Assembly: GCF_014898055.3 (NCBI RefSeq)
Contig: NW_023600993.1
Location: forward strand, 20,967,048 to 21,031,047
Reading direction: 5' to 3'
DNA length: 64,000 bases
Source: Talpa occidentalis
Lineage: Eukaryota > Chordata > Mammalia > Eulipotyphla > Talpidae
Shown: piece by piece, positions 34,528 to 47,459 of the stretch
Layout of the letters: each line of letters starts with the position of its first letter
How positions within the stretch are numbered: position 1 is the first letter of the stretch
Translations under genes and position numbers: made by a program
The notes under the pieces: generated by a model
The model's database searches: none
What the model was told of the DNA's origin: nothing
What the model saw: the letters and a program-made list of their open reading frames with translations, nothing else

Positions 34528-34649
34528 TTGTCTCTGAGACAGAAATTTTACTTAAAGAGCTGGAACAAATGCTACAGCAAGCATTAGAGCCCACAACACG
34601 TGATGAGTCTGAAGAGGAATGTGAAGAGGAAATAAACATGGAAGAAAAG
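34528..34649 (+). CDS. Internal coding exon of an unidentified gene (exon d)
   Basis: A 122-nt exon between TGTCTCTTTAG and AAAAG|GTAGTA. It begins with two bases that complete a codon left open in phase 1 by exon c (or c2). It reads VSETEILLKELEQMLQQALE, then a PTTRDESEEECEEEINMEEK segment, and ends in phase 0. The first half has leucines spaced for a short amphipathic helix or coiled coil; the second half is very acidic (Glu/Asp rich). The absence of stops and conserved phase support a real exon. A reverse-strand frame of 60 codons overlaps and is a shadow. Confidence 0.85.
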
Positions 34650-34906
34650 GTAGTATTGATAGTCATTATCAGGCCTAAATAGAAACTTCAAGTTCTTTAA
34701 ATGACAGAAATTGTTCCTGAATATACATTTTAATTATATGGAAAACTTATTTCACTTCTGAAACTTTAGCCTTGATTATCATGAGATAAATAAAGTAGTA
34801 GCCTGTTAGAAATTAGAATGCATTTATCAGTTTTTGAAAATATACCTGTGTTTGAGCAAAGGCGTTTCTTGGTTTTTTGTTTGTTTGTTTTGTTTTGTAT
34901 TTTAAG

Positions 34907-34972
34907 ATCCTTGAAGTTGAAATGAAGAAAGACCAAGGGAGGCTCACTGTGGTTATTGGGATGTCACTGCAG
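34907..34972 (+). CDS. Candidate cassette exon (exon e)
   Basis: A 66-nt open segment after a T/G-rich tract and AAG acceptor (TTGTATTTTAAG), ending CTGCAG|GTAGAC. It is phase 0 at both ends, so it fits between exon d and the last exon and can be skipped without changing frame. It reads ILEVEMKKDQGRLTVVIGMS and LQ. The acceptor is weaker than the others, so this could be an occasional or lineage-specific exon, or a chance open segment. Confidence 0.45.
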
Positions 34973-35984
34973 GTAGACCTCTTTCCTGCTGACTGTCTTT
35001 ACAGCTGAGAGAAAGGGCCAGATTAAGAGCAGTTTGTGGGAAAAGCTGCTTTGTCTGGTTCATGCACAGGAATAAATTCTGTAGGACCAAACCTCATTAT
35101 TAACATATTGGAGGTAGAATTTGTCATTGGAGTATGTTTCACCATTCTTATCAAGTTTTGTTCTTTTTGTTTTTCTTTTGACTAACTGCTGAGTTGAGGA
35201 AATATATACTTTCCTTATTCAGTACTTACATATGACAACATCAATTTTGATTTGGCTGATAAATTACTCAGCACATCAGCTCCACATCTCTGCACATCAA
35301 ATGGTGTGGTATCCTATGAGCTGGTCACTCATGGGCAACTGTGACCTATTTGTTATCCACAAATCACAGCAGAGCATTCCTTGACTACCTACAGACAATA
35401 GCCCATATCATGAGGCAGGCCCCAGGGGACCTAGGCCACCATTGACCCTGATTATATGACTAACTCCTTGATGGCATCAGGATAACTCTGCCTGTGACAA
35501 CATCAATACACACACTTTATTGAAGCGAATGTCACTTGGCATATGGTCACAATGTCCCCTTCTCTGTTCCTTGTAAAACTTTGTCCCCCATTCCAGTCCT
35601 GACCTCCAGACCTTGTACTACCATAGTCGCCTGATCGGCTATTATGAGCCTGTGCCTTTTCAAAAATGCCCAAGAACTTCTGCTCGAATAGCAGTCTTGC
35701 CTTGCAAACCTGCCCCACGATTGTTGTGTTCCTCATCACATTTCCAGCCACAAAGCAGCAACAAAGTTCCTGTCACAACAAAATGGGAATTCAAAATCCA
35801 GGTCATTAAAACCAGTTGGTAGGAACAACAAAATGGTAGGTATGAGACAAATAAGTCTTAAGCAGATACTCACACATGGTGGTACAGCTGTTCCCTAAAT
35901 AGATCAAGAGAAAAATGGCAACGAGCAGTCATATATCCTTAAAGGTCCAGCCAGTCATGCACTCATTCACCTAGATTATATCAT

Positions 35985-36160
35985 AAGCCTGGAGTCAAGG
36001 GAGCAGGGAGGTTTGGAGCACTGGCTGGAATATAATGCCTGTGTCCCGATCTTGCTGCTGCCACTGAGGACTTGTGTAACTTGGCAAAGTTGCTTATCAC
36101 TTGCTTCAGAGGATTGTTTTGAGGGCTAAATAAGACAAACCAGAACTGTTTTGTGTAGTA
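35985..36160 (+). repeat. MIR remnant
   Basis: Sense MIR: 'gaggacttgtgtaacttggc', 'aaagttgcttatcacttgct', and 'ggattgttttgagggctaaa' match the consensus in order. Confidence 0.65.
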
Positions 36161-38365
36161 ACTGACAGCTGAGGTTAACTATTATAGAAGAGAATTGACA
36201 ATGGCAGTCACTGGAGAAAATAAATACAAAGATATTCTTACTTTAACTTTTCCTGCATTCTTACTTTGAGAAGCTACTTATTGCCAAGTCTGTCTGTTTT
36301 CAGATGAGGAAAAAGGTGGATTTATAAATGAGACAGTTGTTACACACTTTGTCAGAGAGTGTGCATGATTGCTTTTAGAATGTAATCTCAATCGTGTGAT
36401 TTCATTCAGAACTTCAATAAGAATATAAAGATGATTCTTAAACACCACTTTTATTGAGTTGGAAATCAAGAAAATGCACAACATTTACAGTTAAGGATCT
36501 CAATGTATTAGAAGAAAATAAAAAGTTGAGAGCTCTGAGTTGAAAAACATGATAGTTTTTTTAATCAGCACCATTGACACCAGCTTGTACCTCAATTTGC
36601 ATGGACCTGGTAAATGCAATTTTTCCAGAACTCCTGTTGTTTTAAAAAACCTGTTTTATAAATAAAGATCTTGTCTTTTGTAGAACAAGATCTATAGACA
36701 TATATCTTATATACATATAGTTAATATACAGTTATTCTTTTCTAGCAATTGCATGTTTTGTTTGAACACCATATGGTTTTGTGCAATGTTTTTTCAGTTG
36801 TTGCAGTTTGTCTTTTCAAAAATACAGCCAGGTTGATTTTTATAGAGGTGTCCTGGAGCTTTTACAGCCACAGAATTGGCTTCTATTTTACCATTATAAC
36901 TAGTAACATTATAGAACAGAAAATTACTTCTGATTTTTATTTCTTGAGGTAAAATACATAGTTTTAATACATCACCAGGAAGGAGCTTGCCTTTTGTTTC
37001 AGATTCTTGTAATATTTTACACTTTCAAAAGGCATTTACGAATTGTAAAAATTAACCATTTTAACTTGCTGGCAGGCAGGTGAGTGCCTCCTGCTGACTG
37101 GTTCATAAGCCACTGCACACTGAGCTTTATAAGTCTGGCATTCACACCAGGTTCAGGATATTTAGAGCCTTGTTCGTTTTAAAATGAAGAGAATAGCAGT
37201 GAAACCAACTATCAAGGCTGGAGTAATTTCTAGTTTAAAAGTAAAAAAATGATTGCCTCAGGAATTTTTTTCCCCTTTTCTTTTTTCTAGTTAGTAGGAA
37301 AAATTGACATGCTTCTAAAGTTAACTCCACTAAAAACTGAAGATGTGTTTTGTTTGTAGGAGAAAGTGTTCTAATATAACTAAACACACTAAAAACCTCA
37401 CCTGGTAGTTTTAAAGTACTGAGCGTGTTTATTTGCTGAGCAGATATTGTTTGATCTATTTTCAAAATTGTAGTTTTGATGATGTTGTCATCATTTATGT
37501 TACATAGGCGGTTTCCAGTTGATTACCCTCAAGCATTCAGACTAGTGTAGAAGAGTAGCAACATTAAAAAAAAAACAACATAAACACATGAATAATGAGA
37601 GTTTATTTATATTTGTTATGGAAATACTTTATGAGATTTTTATTTTCGGTAAAGTCACCATCTTAATTTTGTTCTTCTTTACCTCTATGAATACTGAATG
37701 ACATACCTTGATGTTGCAAGCAATGGGACAGAATTAATTTCAGATTTTTATAAAATGAATAATTCACAGACTAGATAATGCATATGCAAATAAGATAATT
37801 CATGGAATAATTGTATTGGTAGGTACATTTTTGATGAGTGAAAATACTTGTATAAACTACATGTATATTCTTTTTGTTCATGTGAAATTAACACCATCTT
37901 TAATGAAACTAGAAACTTGCATTATTTTTACCAGTGTCCTTCCCCACTAAGCGGGAGTAAGCTATTATTATTCATATGCAAAGCAGATATTTATAAGAAG
38001 ATGATTATAGAAAATGTTACTAATACAGTTTTAAATTATATTCTCTATAAAATTAATTTTGGGAATAAATATTGAAAAGTCACAGAATTAAATGATCACA
38101 TTTTTCCAAAGCATAAAATTAAAATGAAGAATGGGTACAGTAGGAAAACAGAGATAGGACCACAATAATAAGTTACTTTTATAAAAACACGTTATTATAT
38201 ATTATGCTTTATATAGGGATCATTATTTGACCAACAGCCTAACAGAAAACTCTTTATAATTGCTGTGTTTAAAGAGTTAGTGACTATGTTTTGTTCAAAA
38301 TAAGTAAGACTGGTCTTCAAGTAAGTTTGATATAGTTCTGATGTTTCGCATGGTTATTTTCACAG

Positions 38366-38527
38366 TTATCTAAATGCACTCCTGAAGCTCCTGTAGGCAG
38401 CCCATTTGGAAACCACTATGAAGAGGACTATCTTGTAATTGATGGGATAAAATTAAAAGCTGGAGAATGTATTGAAAATATAACTGATAAGTTTAAAGAA
38501 ATAGATGCTTTGATGTCTGAAATTTAG
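38366..38527 (+). CDS. Terminal coding exon of an unidentified gene
   Basis: A 162-nt coding part after the acceptor TTATTTTCACAG. It starts in phase 0, as exons d and e both require, and ends in TAG at 38525-38527. The 53 residues begin LSKCTPEAPVGSPFGNHYEE, continue DYLVIDGIKLKAGECIENIT, and end DKFKEIDALMSEI. There are Thr-Pro and Ser-Pro pairs (possible CDK or Polo priming sites), a short hydrophobic strand-like patch (YLVIDGIKL), and an amphipathic C-terminal helix. It looks like a compact protein-binding tail. I do not recognise it for certain. MEIKIN, whose C-terminus binds CENP-C, is a guess only. Confidence 0.85.
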   Translation, partial: LSKCTPEAPVGSPFGNHYEEDYLVIDGIKLKAGECIENITDKFKEIDALMSEI

Positions 38528-39240
38528 ATGTCTATAGATATTTTCAAAAGTTAATTATAATACCTGTACATCTTCATATTTTTCCAAAGTCAAAAACTTA
38601 AAATTTTTTAGTGAAAGAGGTTATATCTGTATATATACCAAAGTTGATATTTATAATAACTTTCTACTTTGTATTTTAAGGATATCTATTGTTTTGAAAC
38701 CTAATCAAATGATATTGATGTTAGTGTTAAAAAAGTTAGAATTGAAGAAATCCTGACATTTGCAATTGTTGACGTTTTAATGGTTTGTGAAATTTACTGC
38801 ACAAACACATGCTTTACAATGATTACTTCTTAGACCCTTTATTAAAATGTAGCTAACTATTAAAATGGCTACCGGGCTATAATAATTCTTAGAGATAATT
38901 CAGATCTAATATACCTAGAGAATGTGTATTTGTAGTGGAATTAAGCTATTACAACATAAAAGGAAACAATAAAAATGGGTTGTATAATAGAGTTGGAGCT
39001 TTTCTTAAAAAACTAAAATGTCAATTACATTATTATATTGGAACCAATCATTTCAACCACAGTCCTCAAAACTGACTCATTAATAGAGTCTGTGCAGACC
39101 TTTGTAAGATCAGAATTCTGAACCTTTCCTCACAGAATCAGTATCTTTGAAGGTGATGATACGAAAATGAAATTAAAAATATTTAGAGATAAGTTAAACA
39201 CATGCTCTATAAAAATTCCAAATATAGAAAAATAAAAAGT
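38528..39240 (+). other. Probable 3' UTR with poly(A) signals
   Basis: AT-rich, repeat-poor sequence directly after the stop codon. AATAAA occurs at 38968-38973 (GAAACAATAAAAATGGG) and again at 39231-39236. The first or second is the likely end of the mRNA, giving a 3' UTR of about 0.45 or 0.73 kb. The cleavage site cannot be placed from sequence alone. Confidence 0.55.
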
Positions 39241-40421
39241 ATATCATGCAATAATACCATTCCCTAAGTTCTCCCCTAAAGCTCCGTTCCTTATGGATTC
39301 TCACCAGTAGTTTTAGTGGATGTTTTTAAAGAAGGGAAGTTGGAACAATGAAGCGTTTATTTGGGGCCTGAGGACAGCATCCCAGGGGACAAGAGCCCAT
39401 GATGTCCTTGTAATAGTGTTCCCAGCTGCCTGGAGATGGCGTGGGGTGGGGATGTAAGTAGAGAAAAGGCTGAATAGTCTAATTCAGATCTCCAAGGCAA
39501 GCCAGGTTAGAAGTCAGTCAAGTTCCCACTGGTACAGTGACATGCACATTGGGTGGCGTTATCCCAGCAGTATTTGGTTGAGTGGTGTGTGGCAGCCAGC
39601 TTGGTCAAGTTTCTTCCTGGAGGTGGGTTTGTCTGGGTGGCCTCCCCACTCTGTTGACTTTTACCCAAATTCAAAGGGCTCCATTTTCTTTTATTTTTTT
39701 TCTCATCTTTTCTCTTCTTAATATTTCTTGCCAGTGTCCTCTAGATCTTGTTTTATGCACATCAAAATGTTCATTCATTCACACCCATTTCTAATTCCAG
39801 TTCTGGCTTTCTTTATTTCCATCTCTCTCCCCGGGGACTGGTGGTGGGGAGGAAGCCCTCCAGGCATGTAATAACAAAAACCAAAGTTTGAAGAGAAGGA
39901 AAAATTAGAAGAAATAGCATTTGGGGCCTTCTGTTAGTTTAGTGTGCTGGAGTAATATGTGCTGATGAGAAGACAGACCAAGTAGAAAAAAAGAGCTGTA
40001 TACCGAGCATAGGGGCAGAGTTAAAGATGACTAAGCAGTGGGTTCTCTTGAAATTTCAGAAAGATCACACCAGCAGCAGTACAGAGAATGGTGTGAGGGA
40101 GAATAATACTGAAGTCATGGGACCAATTAGGAGATTTCTTCAAAAATTCACGGTGTATTATGAGAGCCTGAATTATGGTGGTGCTGTGATGGAAAGAAGT
40201 GGGTACATTCAAGGTAAATTAATACGAATAGATTATTAGGATTTGGAGATTACATATAGGGATAAGACAAAGGAAAAAAGTCAGGGACAACTCTAGGTTT
40301 CTGGTATTCACAATGCTGTTCACTGAGGTAGGAATATATACAGACTAGAAATGTGGTGTAAATACCAAATTTGGGCCACACCGTGTGAGTACAACAGAGA
40401 TTCTAAGCTGTTCATGTTTTG
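39241..40421. other. Intergenic DNA after the gene
   Basis: No exon, repeat or motif I can support. Open frames of 60-70 codons at 39582-39794, 40021-40212 and 40027-40239 show no recognisable domain. Confidence 0.5.
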
Positions 40422-40437
40422 ACAAAGCCTGCATTTT

Positions 40438-40688
40438 TTTTTTTTTAATTTATACAAGCACTGGGTACAGTCAGAAGCGCGGGAGGGTGAGAGAATTCAC
40501 CAGAGCCAGAGCGGAGAGCAGAGCAGGTAGACTGACGAAGTACACTGCTAAGGGGAGCAGCGGGCAGCAGGAAAGGTCTGCGCGCCATGTGGGACCCTCG
40601 CCGGGGGCTGGGGATCGAACCGGCATTGCAGAGGCTGCGGGCAGCTTCGCAACCCAGCGCTCAACTGCTGTGCCACCAGGGAGGCCCA
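40438..40688 (-). mobile_element. tRNA-derived SINE, subfamily A
   Basis: Inverted copy with 'caagcactgggtacagtcag' and a terminal 'gccaccagggaggccc'. The duplication ACAAAGCCTGCATTTT lies at 40422-40437 and 40689-40704. Part of the 'cggccaccggaggag' block is deleted, so it is shorter than other copies. Confidence 0.95.
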
Positions 40689-40704
40689 ACAAAGCCTGCA
40701 TTTT

Positions 40705-43700
40705 AATACCACTCTAAGAACCAGGAATAGTCCCTCAACACATGCTTAAATTCTAAGTGGTATAAGACAATGAAGGCTAGGTTTCTCTTGTTTTCTTCCA
40801 GCTGAATTTACTCCACAGAAAAACTCTTCCTCTTTTTCTTGGCAGTATGATTTTATATTTACAACTCAGGAGATGTCTAAAGATGTAATTGATCCCATTT
40901 TTTTGGTTACTGCTTAAAGAATCAATTATAAGAATGACTACAGTTATTTTTGAAAGACTTTATCCACAATTCAACATTTACTCTAACCACCTATCTAGCA
41001 TGTCAGTTAGATCACTTGCAGCTAATTTCTGTTGGTGGAATAGCCAGTGCTCATGAAAGTCAGATTCCATAGGTTTTATCATGTTTGGGATCACTAGAGT
41101 GCTAACTTTCATAAGCAGGAAGGTTTTACTTAGAATGCATGCCAAATGCATATAAACACAATATAAGTTTATTGGGAGAATCCACATTAGAAGCATACAG
41201 TTCAATTGGCAGTAAAAGGGAAAGTAATGAACCTCTTGGCAAAGCTCAGGAGACTCGCACACAGAGTGGGTAGGGCCAACTCTAGTGTGTTACTGGCACC
41301 CGTCAATCTGCAGCCACTGGGGTAGGGGGTACACCACTTCACAGAGCTAGAGTCCCTGGCGGCTCTTGGCAGACCTGGGAGGTTTCAGAACTGTGAGCAT
41401 GGAGTCTATAAGCATCTAAAATTGCTTCAAATTCAGTGCCTATATTTATACCACTTTTCAGACCACCTGTTAATTTTAATTCAGGTAGAGCCTCTCTGCA
41501 CAGCCAGGTTTTTATCTGTTCTTGCCTTTCACATGTCTGTTTATAAGTGTCTTCATAAACAAAATGATTGCTTTTTAATTGATAACTTTAAGAGTTTATC
41601 TCAGTTGCCCCCCTGTCTCCATCAGTCACGATCATCACAAAGTCAATTAACATGACATTTCTAGAGGATCATTACAATATCAATATGTGACAGCAAGATA
41701 CTGAAATTTTTGGACTGAATTCATCTCAGCTGTGTATTGAGTTGAAGTCTGGAATTTCCACTGAAGTCTTTGTGCCTTTGAGCGGCTCAAAATGATTCTG
41801 AGAACAATGACTCAAGTTGACTTTATCTGCAGAGGACTGTGATTATTGTTGGCTCAGAGCATTTATCTTTGACTGTCCTGCCAGGCCTCTCCCCCGGCTG
41901 ATGGACTAACATACTCCTTTCAGTAGAACCTAAGGTGACACACCTCCTTTGGGGACTGGGACATGGACTGTGTGATTAGCCGATTTCCAGGGCAGCCTAG
42001 AGATTGGTGGCATTCTATATTTATACAGAAAGCCTCTTACTAGACCCAAAGTAGAACATCATAAGGGAAGTATATCTGTTCACCAAGAGAAATTGAATTT
42101 TAAGCACAGTAGTTATTCCAATTTTGGTTTGTGAGATAAGGCAATATGTCAGGGCCTTCTGGCCAAGTATTTCAGTTGAAATAAAAGCCCCTCTCTTTGC
42201 AATTTGAGAAATGGCTGACATCCTCTTCAGAAAGAGCCAGGTCAAGCCCTCCTAGTCTGCAGCCTCCATAATTTATGGAAGATCTGGAAGTATTGGAATG
42301 TAAGTGTCTAGTGAGAGCTGCAAACCCTAGAAGGTTGAGCACCGGCCAAACCTTCTCTGTTACCCAGTATTCCAGGAAGTCCTGGTCCATTTGCCCCCTG
42401 CTAGAAGTTGAATTTATGCAGAGATTCTGAGGGATAAGCGAGTGAACTCTCCCTTTATGGCGAGAAAAATGTATACTTTTGATGGGTTAGTCTCTTGTCA
42501 CTAGTGGAAAATGCACACACATACTTGTAGTGTTTATATGTCTACTACAGTCTTCAACTTCTTAGCTCTGCAAAGGTGGGTAATGGGCCACAGACAGTTA
42601 ATTCTTCCAGTAATAAATTGAGGCACTATTGTTACACTCTGTAAATTAGTCTAGAGTCTGTGGAAAATTGGGTGTTAGATCTTTCTGGAAGAACTTTTCA
42701 TTCATAAACTTGAGGTGCTCTCTATAGTGCTTTTGACAGAACCAAATCATTCTACCAGCAAATAGTAGTGTTCTCCAGAATCTTCCAATCCATAGACTAT
42801 TTACCCAAGGCACTTGAAGAGACAAAGGTGAGATATCAAAAATCCTAGAAATAGCCAAATCCTGCTGTGCCATTTCTTCTCTCTATAATAGGGTGTCAAG
42901 AGGAGATTTAGACATAGTGCAATGAAAAATTCTAAGTACTTCTGTAGTACTCTTGATGCCTCTGAAGCAATGTGAGTTCTAGAAAAGTTGATTCATATAG
43001 ATAAATTAAACCTTAAGGTCCAAGTGGAACATTACATACTTACAAATCTAAATACTGGGATTTTTCTACCCACTAATTGGTTACATGAGTATAATAAGCA
43101 CCCAAGTAGTGAGCAACATAATCAAATAAAATGGCATACAGAGAGGGGAAATTTTTTTAAATATGTATAGTAAGGTCCTAAATGCATATAGAATCTTTTA
43201 GAAGAAGAGAGCTGTTATTATTTTTTTTTTTAAAAGGTCTAAAAAAGGTGTTGGCAAGCAGCCTCAAGTTAAGAAAATAAAACTGTTGGGTTAGAAAATA
43301 AAACTGTTTCTTATCAGCCTCTTCAGACAGGAAAAGGTTCTACAATTAAGATACAGTTTGCAGACAAAGATCAAGTCCAAGGCAGAGTTGTTTGATTATA
43401 ACAGATAAGACAAAGACCAGCTCCAGGTGGCTTGCAGGAGCCTCCGGGAAAAGGTCTGATATAGGGGGGGTGATAATGCTGGAAAATATTACCAGATGAC
43501 TTTTAGTAGATATTTAAACTGCACAAAAGCTCACACTCCTATAAAACTTAAAGTTTTATAAGATGGTACTTGAGGTCCCAACCTGGATAGAGAAGTGTGT
43601 TTTGAAAAAAAAAATGTGATTTTGACACATTAATGAGCTGGAATCACATACATAGAAAATCCACTAAGTTTGTAGAGAAAGTGATATTGCCAACCTGAAC

Positions 43701-44270
43701 TAAAAGAGTCTGAAATTATGAGAAAGTAAGAGACCACCGACTCCCTGACTTTCTGTAGATAGGGAAAACTTCTTAGCCACCAAAAAATAGGTGTAAGTTT
43801 CAATGGCCTCCTCAGAAGCAAATGAGGAAGATGATGGAAAAGTCTGTCTCTGAGGACAGAACCAGGATCTGCAGAGAATGCAGACAGGATCTCCCCTCCT
43901 AAACACACATCCCTACCCTGCCTTCCCTTCTCTTAGGAACAAGAGACATTTCCTACCCCCATCGCATGGAAACTTGGCTAATTTGCCTGTAGGGATTTCA
44001 GAATTACTAAGGACCAACCTTCCTGTTGTGAAATGGGCTGTTGACTGTGATTATCCTGCCCATTTTATACCACTGTATATTGTGTAGGGCGAGGATGGGC
44101 CAGTAATTTGTCTTCTCAGTTCATCGGTCCAGTTCACATCTAGATGAGATCTAGATGGATCACACAGTGATTGTGTATAACTTCTGGTTGTCTGTTGATC
44201 AGGATGGTGATGGTTTTCATAGAGGAGGGATGTGAGAACATGGCCAAGGGAAGTGAAATATAGTTGATTG
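40705..44270. other. Intergenic single-copy DNA
   Basis: About 3.6 kb with no exon or clear mobile element. Several 70-95 codon frames on the minus strand (for example 40978-41262 and 43630-43908) lack domains, a recognisable family or supporting splice sites. A repeated phrase 'gttagaaaataaaactgttt' near 43270-43310 is a small local duplication. Confidence 0.5.
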
Positions 44271-44274
44271 AATG

Positions 44275-44670
44275 CTTAGCCCCAGTTCTTGGTGTCCTCC
44301 TGCACTGCATCACTGTCATGGCCCTGTCAGAGAGCACATCACTACATTTGGACCCTGGCATTGTTGGCCTCTTGCTCTGATCATTAAAGTGGGGGCTGAG
44401 CTGATGGTGGCAATTTTTAGGGAAGAACTTGAGTGTTTTCTTTTTTCCCTCTTGTACTTATGCCATTGCACTGAGAAGAACACACCCCAGCAAATCCTCT
44501 GGTTGAGGGTGATTGAAGAACCAAGAAGACTCAGACCAACAGACCTGCACAATGAAGCAGAGCTGCCCCTGTAAATCCGCAGAATAAAGGATTGCTGATT
44601 TAACCCAATGAGCTTTGGGGTGGCTTGTTACACAGCATTATTGTAGCAGTAGTGAACTGATAGACACTTG
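44275..44670 (+). repeat. Probable MLT1-type LTR
   Basis: The 3' part, with 'agaataaaggattgctgatt', 'ggggtggcttgttacacagc', 'attattgtagcagtagtgaa' and 'ctgatagacac', matches the end of MaLR MLT1 LTRs (TTGTTACAGCAGCAATAGAAAACTAATACA). The 5' part is too diverged to bound. A 100-codon frame lies in it and is not a gene. Confidence 0.6.
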
Positions 44671-44938
44671 GCTTTTTGGTCTTAGGAACAATTTCACAAA
44701 CCAAATGTGGTGGCAGGTTTTCATTTGGTTCTGGCTCTGGAATAAAATTATAATCTAAATGTTTCTGGCCCTTCAGTGTTAGCTGGAGGCCTTTTGCTCA
44801 GTAAAATCCTCAACTTTGTCTGGATTGAGCCCAGAATGGCTGCTCAACTGGTGGGGCACAGCCCATTCCCTTTCCAGCCCACAGTGTTGCAGTGTTGAGC
44901 TTTAATGTAAAATGCTTCATGTTGCTCTATCAAGGAGG

Positions 44939-44941
<3 letters not shown>

Positions 44942-44976
<35 letters not shown>
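44942..44976. repeat. (TG)n microsatellite
   Basis: About 17 uninterrupted TG units; likely polymorphic. Confidence 0.98.
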
Positions 44977-44980
<4 letters not shown>

Positions 44981-45224
44981 AACACCAATGCCATCAACAT
45001 ATCACTAAGGGTTCATAGGAGAGGGTCCCTTCTCCCTTTTAAATATTTTTAGACTATAATAATCACACAGTAGAGAGAGAGCAGACAACCATACTGGTGG
45101 AATGTCTCATTTGACAAAAGTGTGCATGTATTTCTATCTTCTGTTCCTCATAACTTCCTTGGCAACTGTATCATATGATTTGACTTTCAGAATCTTACTT
45201 TGAGTCCAGATCTAACCTACTCAT

Positions 45225-45300
45225 TTTTATTAAATCATATAGCCAGTGAAAGGAAGCATCAAAATTTGAGCATATTTTTGTCAGACTCCAGGTCTCATAC
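45225..45300 (-). repeat. MIR fragment
   Basis: 'tcatatagccagtgaaagga' and 'cagactccaggtctcatact' match reverse MIR blocks (TCACACAGCTAGTAAGTGGC ... GACTCCAGAGCCC). Confidence 0.6.
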
Positions 45301-45339
45301 TCTTAATTATTGTCTATATTTTTTAATAATTTGGTTACT

Positions 45340-45430
45340 AGCTAGGTGGTGACCCTCTAGTTTCCTCATCTGGAAAATGGGGCTGGAACTCTCCAAAGCA
45401 TTGTGAGTAATAAATGAGATATTTTCTGTG
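45340..45430 (+). repeat. MIR fragment
   Basis: 'tttcctcatctggaaaatgg' followed by 'gtgagtaataaatgagat' is sense MIR core. It lies opposite in direction to the MIR fragment just upstream. Confidence 0.7.
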
Positions 45431-47140
45431 CAAGTACTTTGTAAACCAACTTGATCTTCTGTTTATCCTTTCAGGAAGAAATGGAGTGTGTGTTCAAATA
45501 CATTGCAATTAATTACTGAGATAAAATGTAACTATTTTTTAAATGATCACTTTAAACCTTACTCTTATAGTACTCCATCTATTAGGCATCAATATTAGAG
45601 TTCCTTTTTTTAATCTTTTCTAAAATTAACTTTGAAACCATTTCTAGCAGCAGTATGCGCTCTCTGATGGGTAAGTTAATAGCAAGGTCTGTCTTTAAGG
45701 GACATCCCATGGTTGAATTTTAGAAATTACTTTAAATCATCTTGCTTTCTTTAAAGGCATTCTGCTCAAAAAGGAAAGGGAGGAATCCTTAATATTGTTG
45801 GGTAGTGGCAGGATGCTGTGTCATTTGGATGCATCCAGTATACGCATGCCTGCCTTCCCTGGGAGTCTGTGTTGGCTTAAGCATGCCCTCCTCCAGCAAG
45901 TTGGAATTTGGGACCTTGGAATTTGATTCCAAAGATCTTTTGAAAGCCAGGAAACACACCCAAAAATTTGCTAGAATTAATCTATTTTAGGGGTGGCACT
46001 TCTTTTTTGTGAATGCAATTAAATTGTATACGTTTAAAATATCACAAAACAAACCTTGAAATTGGCAGAGGGAAAGGAACAGCAGACGATAAATGTGAAT
46101 GTGGCCATGTCCTCTCATGTGGAGCGTACAACCTAGTGATGAAAGAATGTAAGCAAATATAGGAGATCCTCGAAGCAGAACGTACATTTGAAAACTGAAA
46201 ACCAAAGGGCATTCTTGTCCCAGAGAGCTGATTTCAAAATTCTTCAATGTGATGTTTTCAGGTTCTGGTGTCTTCCCCCCGAGACGTGACCACTTCTGAG
46301 TCCAAAGTCAGCAGATTGCTTTTGGCCTGGGCTGCCAACAGCCGTTCATGGAGGGAATTAAGTCCAAACCACCCCCTTCCCAGTCCCTTTGTTCCTTTGT
46401 GAACTGAGAGGCCAGTGACAATGACAGTGATACCAGATCACTGGGATTCAGAGCTTGCACCAGCACAGTTGTGTCATACCTCAGGCTCTCCTTACAAGCC
46501 CCACCATTTTCCTCTCCACCTGCTGTTTAGTTTGCTGGTTGCAGCCCATCACGTCCTGTTCCTCCATAACCACCCCCACTATGGATGAAGCCCGGGTGTG
46601 GGGAGTATATATATAGGAGAGAAGTTGCAAGGGACTGTCATAGGTAATGGTTCTAAGTGAGCCAGTGAACTCTTGGCGTGTCTTCACCACAGATGGGCAG
46701 GGACGTGCTCTTCAGGGTCGGGAGATGGTGAAGCAGCCTCCAGCTCCTGCCCACAGCCCTCCCCTCTCCCATGGATGTCTGGCCCCTTGTGGCAGCACCA
46801 GAGCTGGATATCACCATTAGCCACTTGACCTATGAAAGTCTGACTTCTTCCAAGAGTTAGAGTGTGAGCACACAGTGATGTGTGCAAGGATAGATTATTT
46901 GGAAATCAGAGTCCAACTTTAGGAGATTATATGTTCATTACTCATGTGTTAGGTGCTAGGGCGGAGATGGGAAAGTGAAGGAGAGTGAGATGAATTCTGA
47001 CCACAAGAACAGCTGCATGGAGACCTTTCATTCACTCCTCTTAATGCTTTAAGACCAGCACGACACACTGGGTGGGCACTGAGTCACATAATGATGCACA
47101 AAACACACATGACTTCTCTCCCTGGGGAGCCAATACTGAT
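45431..47140. other. Intergenic DNA
   Basis: No gene, RNA or recognisable recent mobile element. A TATATATA stretch near 46606 and scattered short frames carry no support. Confidence 0.45.
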
Positions 47141-47149
47141 GTTGGGCAG

Positions 47150-47310
47150 TAGCCTTAGCCTCCCTGTGCCTCACTTTCCTTATATGAAAATTGGGATGAC
47201 GGCGGTGACGATAACAGAAAATGCTTCTCTCCAGAGCCCTCGAACAGAGTGAAATGAGTTAATACACGTAAACCACTTAGCAAAGTGCATGCATGTTGCT
47301 TGTGGTGTAA
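47150..47310 (+). repeat. MIR element
   Basis: Sense MIR: 'tagcctccctgtgcctcact', 'ttccttatatgaaaattggg', and 'gagttaatacacgtaaacca'. Confidence 0.75.
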
Positions 47311-47459
47311 CCATTACTGTGTTTACAGTCTAGCTGGGGAGAGACACCAGCGAAGTAGGCCCAGAATTGGAAGGTAGGAAAATGGGCTGGCTGGAGAGCA
47401 TGACAGTCACTGGCTGAACAAAGCACAAAGGTGGAAAAAGGCAGGAATGGCAAAAGCTA

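Noticed and set aside
35503..35822. Possible processed pseudogene around overlapping 82- and 69-codon frames
   Set aside because: The reverse frame has a Gly/Ser-rich patch that recalls RNA-binding proteins, but I could not match it to a parent gene, and there is no poly(A) tail or target duplication.
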